Assembly: GCF_030371825.1 (NCBI RefSeq)
Contig: NZ_JAUDDM010000022.1
Strand: one strand, 5' to 3'
Length of the DNA: 9,326 nt
From: Collinsella sp944321445
GTDB taxonomy: Bacteria > Actinomycetota > Coriobacteriia > Coriobacteriales > Coriobacteriaceae
The notes under the pieces were generated by a model. That model was not told where the DNA came from. It made no database searches and was given only the letters and a program-made list of their open reading frames with translations. Numbering within the stretch: position 1 is the first letter of the stretch; each line of letters starts with the position of its first letter. Position numbers and translations under genes: made by a program. Shown one piece after another: positions 5,596 to 9,326 of this stretch.

Positions 5596-6960
5596 ATGAT
5601 TAAAGTTGCCAAATTCGGTGGCTCGTCGGTCGCCGATGCCGAACATTTCAAGAAGATCAAGGCCATCGTCGATGCCGACCCGGCGCGCCGCTTCGTCGTG
5701 GTGTCCGCTTGCGGTCGCCGCAGCAAGGAAGATGCTAAGGTCACCGACCTCCTCTACCTGGTGAACGCGCACGTGAAATACAGCGTGTCGTGCGATGACC
5801 TGCTCGCGAATATCGTCCAGCGTTACGTCGATATCGCCGACGAGCTGGGGCTCACCTATCCCATCCGCGAGGAGATGGACGCGTTTTGCGAGCGCGCCCG
5901 CTCGGGCGGCTACTCTACCGAGGAGCTCGTGTCCCGCGGCGAGTACTTCACCGCGCGCCTTATGGCCGAATACTTGGGCCTGCCGTTCCTCGACGCCGCC
6001 GATGTCGTGGCCTTCCACCACGACGGCACGCTGTCCATGACGCGCACCGCTCAGCTGCTCGACGAGAAGGCTCCGCGTGGCGGTTTCGTCATGCCCGGCT
6101 TCTACGGTGCCACGCGCGAGGGCCGCATCTGCCTGCTCGATCGCGGTGGCGGCGACATCTCCGGCTCCATTCTCGCCAAATGCCTTGGTGCCGATCTGTA
6201 CGAGAACTGGACCGACGTCTCGGGCTTCTATTCAGCCGACCCGCGCATCGTGCCCGACGCTCAGCCCATCGCGCGCATCACCTACGAGGAGCTGCGTGAG
6301 CTTTCCTATATGGGCGCTTCCGTCCTGCACGAGGAGGCCATCTTCCCCGTGCGCGAGGCGGGCATCCCGCTCGTGATCAAAAACACCAACGCGCCGGCCG
6401 ATCCCGGCACCATCATTTCCGAGCACGCCAAGGAGGGCGAGAGCGAGCCCATCATCACCGGCGTGTCCGGCAAGCGCGGCTTCCTTGCTATTAACGTGGC
6501 GCGCGACCGCACCACGAGCCGCATCGGCTTCATGCGCCGCGCGCTTTCGGTATTCGAGCGCTACAACGTGAGCGTCGAGCACATGCCCACCGGTGTCGAC
6601 CAGTTCGCCGCCGTGGTGCAGGCCGAAGACGTGCACGATTCGCTGTACTCGCTCATCGGCGACATCCAGGACGAGGTGCAGCCGCTCGAGATCGAGGTCG
6701 TCGAAGACCTGGCGCTCATCGCTACGGTCGGCCGCAACCTGCACGGTCGCGCCGGCGTGGCGGGCCACCTGTTCGGCATGCTCGGCCAGGCGGGCGTGAG
6801 CGTGCGCATGATCACGCAGGGCTGCGACGAGATCAACATCATCGTCGGCGTGGAGGAGAAGGACTTCGAGCTCGCCATCCAGACGATCTACAAGGCGTTC
6901 TCCGATGAAAACGGTATCGTCGAGACCCGCGACCTGGAGCCCACGCCCCAGCCGTTCTAG
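5596..6960 (+). CDS. lysC: Aspartate kinase
   Basis: A 454-residue monofunctional aspartokinase that makes aspartyl phosphate from aspartate and ATP, the entry step to lysine, threonine and methionine. The amino-acid-kinase domain covers about residues 1-290 with KFGGSS (6-11), VVVSACG (34-40), TEELVSRGEY (108-117) and NWTDVSGFYSADPR (204-217). The C-terminus carries two ACT regulatory domains (about 310-375 and 376-440), as in feedback-inhibited enzymes. The usual RGGSD nucleotide/substrate loop reads DRGGGD here (182-187), a Ser-to-Gly change in a highly conserved spot. The start at 5596 matches the family N-terminus; an in-frame ATG at 5509 lies inside the leader hairpin region. The best ribosome binding site, GGGAAGG (5576-5582), is somewhat distant. 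asd follows 48 bp downstream, so the two form an operon. Which end product inhibits it cannot be read from the sequence. Confidence 0.94.
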   Translation: MIKVAKFGGSSVADAEHFKKIKAIVDADPARRFVVVSACGRRSKEDAKVTDLLYLVNAHVKYSVSCDDLLANIVQRYVDIADELGLTYPIREEMDAFCERARSGGYSTEELVSRGEYFTARLMAEYLGLPFLDAADVVAFHHDGTLSMTRTAQLLDEKAPRGGFVMPGFYGATREGRICLLDRGGGDISGSILAKCLGADLYENWTDVSGFYSADPRIVPDAQPIARITYEELRELSYMGASVLHEEAIFPVREAGIPLVIKNTNAPADPGTIISEHAKEGESEPIITGVSGKRGFLAINVARDRTTSRIGFMRRALSVFERYNVSVEHMPTGVDQFAAVVQAEDVHDSLYSLIGDIQDEVQPLEIEVVEDLALIATVGRNLHGRAGVAGHLFGMLGQAGVSVRMITQGCDEINIIVGVEEKDFELAIQTIYKAFSDENGIVETRDLEPTPQPF

Positions 6961-7008
6961 TGCATGAGGTGGAAAACCTCTGTCCTTATTTCACCTGAGG
7001 AGGAGACC

Positions 7009-8034
7009 ATGAAGCAGTACACCGTAGCCATCCTGGGCGCAACCGGCGCCGTTGGCACGCAGATGATCGAGTGCCTGGCCGAGCAGGACTTCCCGGTGGG
7101 CGAGCTGCGCCTGCTGGCGAGTGCGCGCTCCGCGGGCAAGAAGGTCGAGACGCCGTTTGGCGAGGTCACGATTGCCGAAGCGGGTCCCGACGCGTTCGCG
7201 GGATGCGACATCGTGCTTGGCGCCGTCGAGGACGACCTGGCGAAGGAACTGCTGCCCCACGCTGTCGAGGCCGGTGCCGTCGTGGTTGACAACAGCCACG
7301 CTTTCCGTCTCGATCCGGATGTGCCCCTGGTCGTTCCCGAGATCAACGCCGAGGATATCTCCTGGCACAAGGGCATCATCTCCAACCCCAACTGCGCGAC
7401 CATCATCGGCCTCGTTCCCACGTGGCCGCTGCACAAGATCGCAGGCGTCACGCGCATGATCGTGTCGACCTATCAGGCGGCAAGCGGTGCGGGCGCGCCG
7501 GGCATGGCCGAGCTCGAGGCGCAGATCGGTGCCATGGGCCGCGGCGAGGAGATCCCCGAGCCGAAGGCGTTTGCCGCGCAGCTGGTGAGCAACCTTATTC
7601 CGCAGATCGGCGGGTTTAAGTACGAGGGATACACCTCCGAGGAGATGAAGCTCCAAAACGAGGGCCGCAAGATCATGCACCTGCCGGAGCTTCGCGTGAA
7701 TTGCACCTGCGTGCGCGTGCCGGTGCTGCGCTCGCATTCCGAGAGCATCACGCTTGAGTTCGAGCGCGACATCACGCTCGACGAGGCGCGCGAGGCGCTG
7801 GCTTCGGCACCGGGTGTCAAGCTCGTGGACGATCGCGAGGCCGAAAGCGCTCACGACCGCTTCCCGATGCCCATCGACACCTCCGATCAGGATCTCATTT
7901 GGGTTGGGCGCCTGCGTCGCGACATCTCCAACCCCGATGCAGCGCGCGGTATCACCTTCTGGTGCTGCGGCGATCAGATTAGGAAGGGTGCCGCCACGAA
8001 TGCGGTGCAGATCGCAAAGCTGCTGACAGAGTAA
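7009..8034 (+). CDS. asd: Aspartate-semialdehyde dehydrogenase
   Basis: A 341-residue NADPH-dependent enzyme that reduces aspartyl phosphate to aspartate semialdehyde, the branch point to lysine/diaminopimelate and homoserine. GATGAVG (10-16) is the Rossmann nucleotide loop, SNPNCAT (125-131) holds the catalytic Cys129, YQAASGAGAPGM (155-166) is the conserved substrate segment, and RVPVLRSHSE (236-245) holds the catalytic His243. The C-terminal block GDQIRKGAATNAVQIA (321-336) is the usual dimer/cofactor signature. Length and motif set match the Gram-positive Asd group. The start at 7009 is fixed by TGAGGAGGAG (6996-7005) just upstream. It is downstream of lysC on the same strand and presumably translated from the same transcript. 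The long hairpin at 8043-8123 begins 8 bp after its stop codon. Confidence 0.97.
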   Translation: MKQYTVAILGATGAVGTQMIECLAEQDFPVGELRLLASARSAGKKVETPFGEVTIAEAGPDAFAGCDIVLGAVEDDLAKELLPHAVEAGAVVVDNSHAFRLDPDVPLVVPEINAEDISWHKGIISNPNCATIIGLVPTWPLHKIAGVTRMIVSTYQAASGAGAPGMAELEAQIGAMGRGEEIPEPKAFAAQLVSNLIPQIGGFKYEGYTSEEMKLQNEGRKIMHLPELRVNCTCVRVPVLRSHSESITLEFERDITLDEAREALASAPGVKLVDDREAESAHDRFPMPIDTSDQDLIWVGRLRRDISNPDAARGITFWCCGDQIRKGAATNAVQIAKLLTE

Positions 8035-8042
8035 CGTTCGAG

Positions 8043-8123
8043 GCCGGCCCCCCGGTCTTCCTGTGCGCACGTCCTCGGCCTTCGGCCTGCGGGATTGTGC
8101 GCACAGGAAGACCGGGGGCCGGC
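8043..8123 (+). repeat. Long hairpin after asd, about 27-bp stem
   Basis: The left arm (8043-8070) and right arm (8097-8123) are reverse complements across 27 pairs, with one extra C in the left run of six C. The 26-base loop (8071-8096) begins GTCCTCGGCC, has a GGCC-TTC-GGCC mini-hairpin, and continues with TGCGGGATT. It closely resembles the loop of the element after thrB, in the same orientation relative to the preceding gene, although the arms are different. It has no T run. Confidence 0.85.
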
Positions 8124-8133
8124 TACAAGGGCG

Positions 8134-8167
8134 ACGTGCGTAGCAGCTTCGCGAGCTGCTTGCGCGT
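8134..8167 (+). other. Second hairpin in the asd 3' region
   Basis: AGCAGCT (8142-8148) pairs with AGCTGCT (8154-8160) around a TCGCG loop, and ACGTGC (8134-8139) pairs with GCGCGT (8162-8167, one G-T) across a small internal loop. A weaker CTCCC/GGGAG pairing follows between about 8173 and 8194. It lies between the long hairpin and the terminator and could be part of the 3' end of the lysC-asd transcript. Confidence 0.4.
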
Positions 8168-8206
8168 GGAGGCTCCCTTGGCCTTGCACGGGAGAGGGAA
8201 TATGGT

Positions 8207-8232
8207 GCGCGGCCTTTGGGCCGCGCTTTTTT
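8207..8232 (+). terminator. Rho-independent terminator after lysC-asd
   Basis: GCGCGGCC (8207-8214) and GGCCGCGC (8219-8226) form an 8-bp GC-only stem around TTTG, followed directly by six T (8227-8232). This is a textbook terminator on the plus strand and should end the lysC-asd transcript about 170 nt past the asd stop. Confidence 0.88.
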
Positions 8233-8237
8233 ATAAT
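8232..8237 (+). promoter_or_regulatory. Candidate -10 box for the AEC transporter gene
   Basis: A perfect TATAAT followed by GG, 44 bp before the transporter start codon. Its first T is the last T of the preceding terminator. At the usual spacing (8209-8214) the -35 slot is occupied by the terminator stem (GCGGCC), so any promoter here would lack a normal -35. Confidence 0.4.
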
Positions 8238-8275
8238 GGTCCTGCACTGGGTGCGGGAAAGAGGTTTTGCTGACG

Positions 8276-9196
8276 ATGTCTATAGCCACGACGATGCCGA
8301 TCATGCTGACGCAGGTGGTCGCGATGTTCATCATGATGATGATTGGCGCGGCGCTGTATAAGGCGAAGCTGGTGGACAACACTGGCTCCGCGCAGATTGC
8401 GAGCGTGGCGCTTTACGTGGCGACGCCGGCGGTCATCTTGCAGTCCTTGGCGACATCGTTTGATCCGGCGAAGCTTGCGGCGGGAGCGGCGTGTTTTGCG
8501 CTGTCGTTTCTGTTCACGGCGCTCTCCGCATTCGTGGCATGGCTGTATTTCCGCGACCGTCGCCGAGCAGCGCAGCTGGGCATCATGATTTCCAATATGG
8601 GCTTCATGGGCATCCCGCTCGTGCAAAACGTGCTGGGCGAGCAGTACGTGTTCTACATTTCCGCCTGCATCGCGGCACAGGTCCCACTCATGTGGACCTA
8701 TGGTGTGTGGCTCGTCTCGCAGGATATGGCAAATATTTCGCCCAAGAAGATTCTCACCAACCCCTCGGTGATTGCGGTTGTGGTAGGTATCGTGCTGTTC
8801 TGCTGCTCGGTGAACCTGGGCGGCGTGATCCAGGTCACGGCAGCCGACATGGGCAACCTCAACACCGGCCTTGCCATGCTCGTGATGGGGACCTACCTCG
8901 CCCAAACCGATCTGCGCAGCTTGGCGCGCGATCGCAACCTCTACGCAGCGAGTGCCCTACGCTTGCTGGCTGTACCCGCACTCGTCATCGCTTCGCTGGT
9001 CTTCGTCCCGCTTGATACGGCAGTCAAGCTCGTAGTGGTCATTGCGCTGTCCGCGCCCTGCGGAACCGTATCGGCGATGTTTCCCCAGCTCTTTGGTGGC
9101 GACTACCGTTTCGGTGCCGGCCTGGTCTCACTTTCGACCCTGCTTTCGCTCATCGTGATGCCACTCCTGCTCGCAATAAGCCTCCTCGTGTTCTAA
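8276..9196 (+). CDS. AEC (auxin efflux carrier) family transporter
   Basis: A 306-residue integral membrane protein of the AEC/PIN-like family, secondary transporters in the plasma membrane. Bacterial members export or import small organic acids or amino-acid-related compounds; the substrate here is unknown. About ten hydrophobic segments are visible, in two sets: residues 8-30, 41-61, 68-92, 101-119 and 126-147, then 164-180, 196-210, 225-245, 250-270 and 283-304. Family hallmarks are SNMGFMGIPLV (106-116) in the middle of the first half, and LSAPCGTVSAMFPQLFGG (258-275) with SLSTLLSLIVMPLLL (285-299) at the C-terminus. The ATG at 8276 has GGGAAAGAGG (8255-8264) about 11 nt upstream; a TTG at 8267 would be only 2 nt from it. 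The gene is separated from lysC-asd by a strong terminator, so it is likely an independent unit. Export of an aspartate-family product is a guess from position only. Confidence 0.9.
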   Translation: MSIATTMPIMLTQVVAMFIMMMIGAALYKAKLVDNTGSAQIASVALYVATPAVILQSLATSFDPAKLAAGAACFALSFLFTALSAFVAWLYFRDRRRAAQLGIMISNMGFMGIPLVQNVLGEQYVFYISACIAAQVPLMWTYGVWLVSQDMANISPKKILTNPSVIAVVVGIVLFCCSVNLGGVIQVTAADMGNLNTGLAMLVMGTYLAQTDLRSLARDRNLYAASALRLLAVPALVIASLVFVPLDTAVKLVVVIALSAPCGTVSAMFPQLFGGDYRFGAGLVSLSTLLSLIVMPLLLAISLLVF

Positions 9197-9197
9197 T

Positions 9198-9221
9198 GAT
9201 CCGCCCCGCTCGGGGCGGATC
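9198..9221 (+). terminator. Hairpin immediately after the AEC gene
   Basis: GATCCGCCCC (9198-9207) and GGGGCGGATC (9212-9221) form a perfect 10-bp stem with a GCTC loop, starting one base after the stop codon. The downstream bases are TGGCCGCACTTTGC, without a real T run, so it is a terminator-like or 3'-protecting hairpin rather than a strong classical terminator. Confidence 0.6.
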
Positions 9222-9254
9222 TGGCCGCACTTTGCATTCCACGAGCTGCGAAAA

Positions 9255-9275
9255 ACCAAAAACGCGAGTTTTGGT
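9255..9275 (-). terminator. Weak terminator-like hairpin, minus strand
   Basis: ACCAAAA (9255-9261) pairs with TTTTGGT (9269-9275) around a 7-base loop. On the minus strand it is followed by four T. The stem is AT-rich and weak. It could end a convergent gene lying beyond the right edge. The rest of 9276-9326 shows no gene I can support; TGGCCGCA recurs at 9222-9229 and 9297-9304. Confidence 0.3.
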
Positions 9276-9326
9276 CACGTGTATCAAGCACCCAGATGGC
9301 CGCAAGAAATCGGCGTGCATAATTTA

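Noticed and set aside
8134..8232. A T-box or other riboswitch before the transporter gene
   Set aside because: There is a run of hairpins ending in a terminator, and GGTGCGCGG is faintly like the T-box core, but the conserved 14-base T-box sequence and specifier stem are not present. It reads better as the 3' end of lysC-asd.
6991..8382. A 463-codon open frame on the minus strand opposite asd
   Set aside because: Antisense to a complete asd gene and running through two hairpins and the terminator; composition is that of a shadow frame.
1..9326. CRISPR arrays, tRNA or rRNA genes, insertion sequences, prophage genes
   Set aside because: I looked on both strands and saw no regularly spaced repeats, cloverleaf sequences, transposase motifs or phage genes.

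Overview
This window looks like an ordinary chromosomal stretch from a GC-rich Gram-positive bacterium. The actinobacterial class Coriobacteriia (Collinsella-like) is my best guess, from protein character, GC-rich codon third positions and strong AGGAG-type ribosome binding sites; this is an inference, not a database result. I see seven complete, intact protein genes. There is no tRNA, rRNA, CRISPR array, transposase or phage gene.

Minus strand, read right to left: thrC (threonine synthase, 5305-3797), thrB (homoserine kinase, 3580-2699), a small six-helix membrane protein with a DUF1648 motif (2420-1752), a 5'-methylthioadenosine/S-adenosylhomocysteine nucleosidase (1553-729), and the ribosome-assembly GTPase EngB/YsxC (679-62). 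Plus strand: lysC (aspartate kinase, 5596-6960), asd (aspartate-semialdehyde dehydrogenase, 7009-8034), and an AEC-family transporter (8276-9196).

The core is an aspartate-family amino-acid locus. LysC and Asd turn aspartate into aspartate semialdehyde, which feeds lysine, methionine and threonine; ThrB and ThrC turn homoserine into threonine. The two pairs diverge from a 290-bp intergenic region (5306-5595). Homoserine dehydrogenase, which joins them, is not in the window. The nucleosidase salvages methionine-cycle by-products, so it is loosely related metabolically.

The coding content is conventional and I found no unknown multi-gene system. The unusual signals are noncoding: (1) an imperfect inverted duplication of about 210 bp that includes the start of thrB and its leader; (2) two long hairpins just after thrB and asd, with unrelated 27-29-bp arms but similar loops in the same orientation relative to the gene before them; (3) a 22-bp perfect palindrome and a second related site exactly 63 bp away, upstream of the nucleosidase gene; (4) a leader hairpin of about 23 bp before lysC; and (5) a shared TA(T/C)(A/C)ATGG box 35-44 bp before four start codons.
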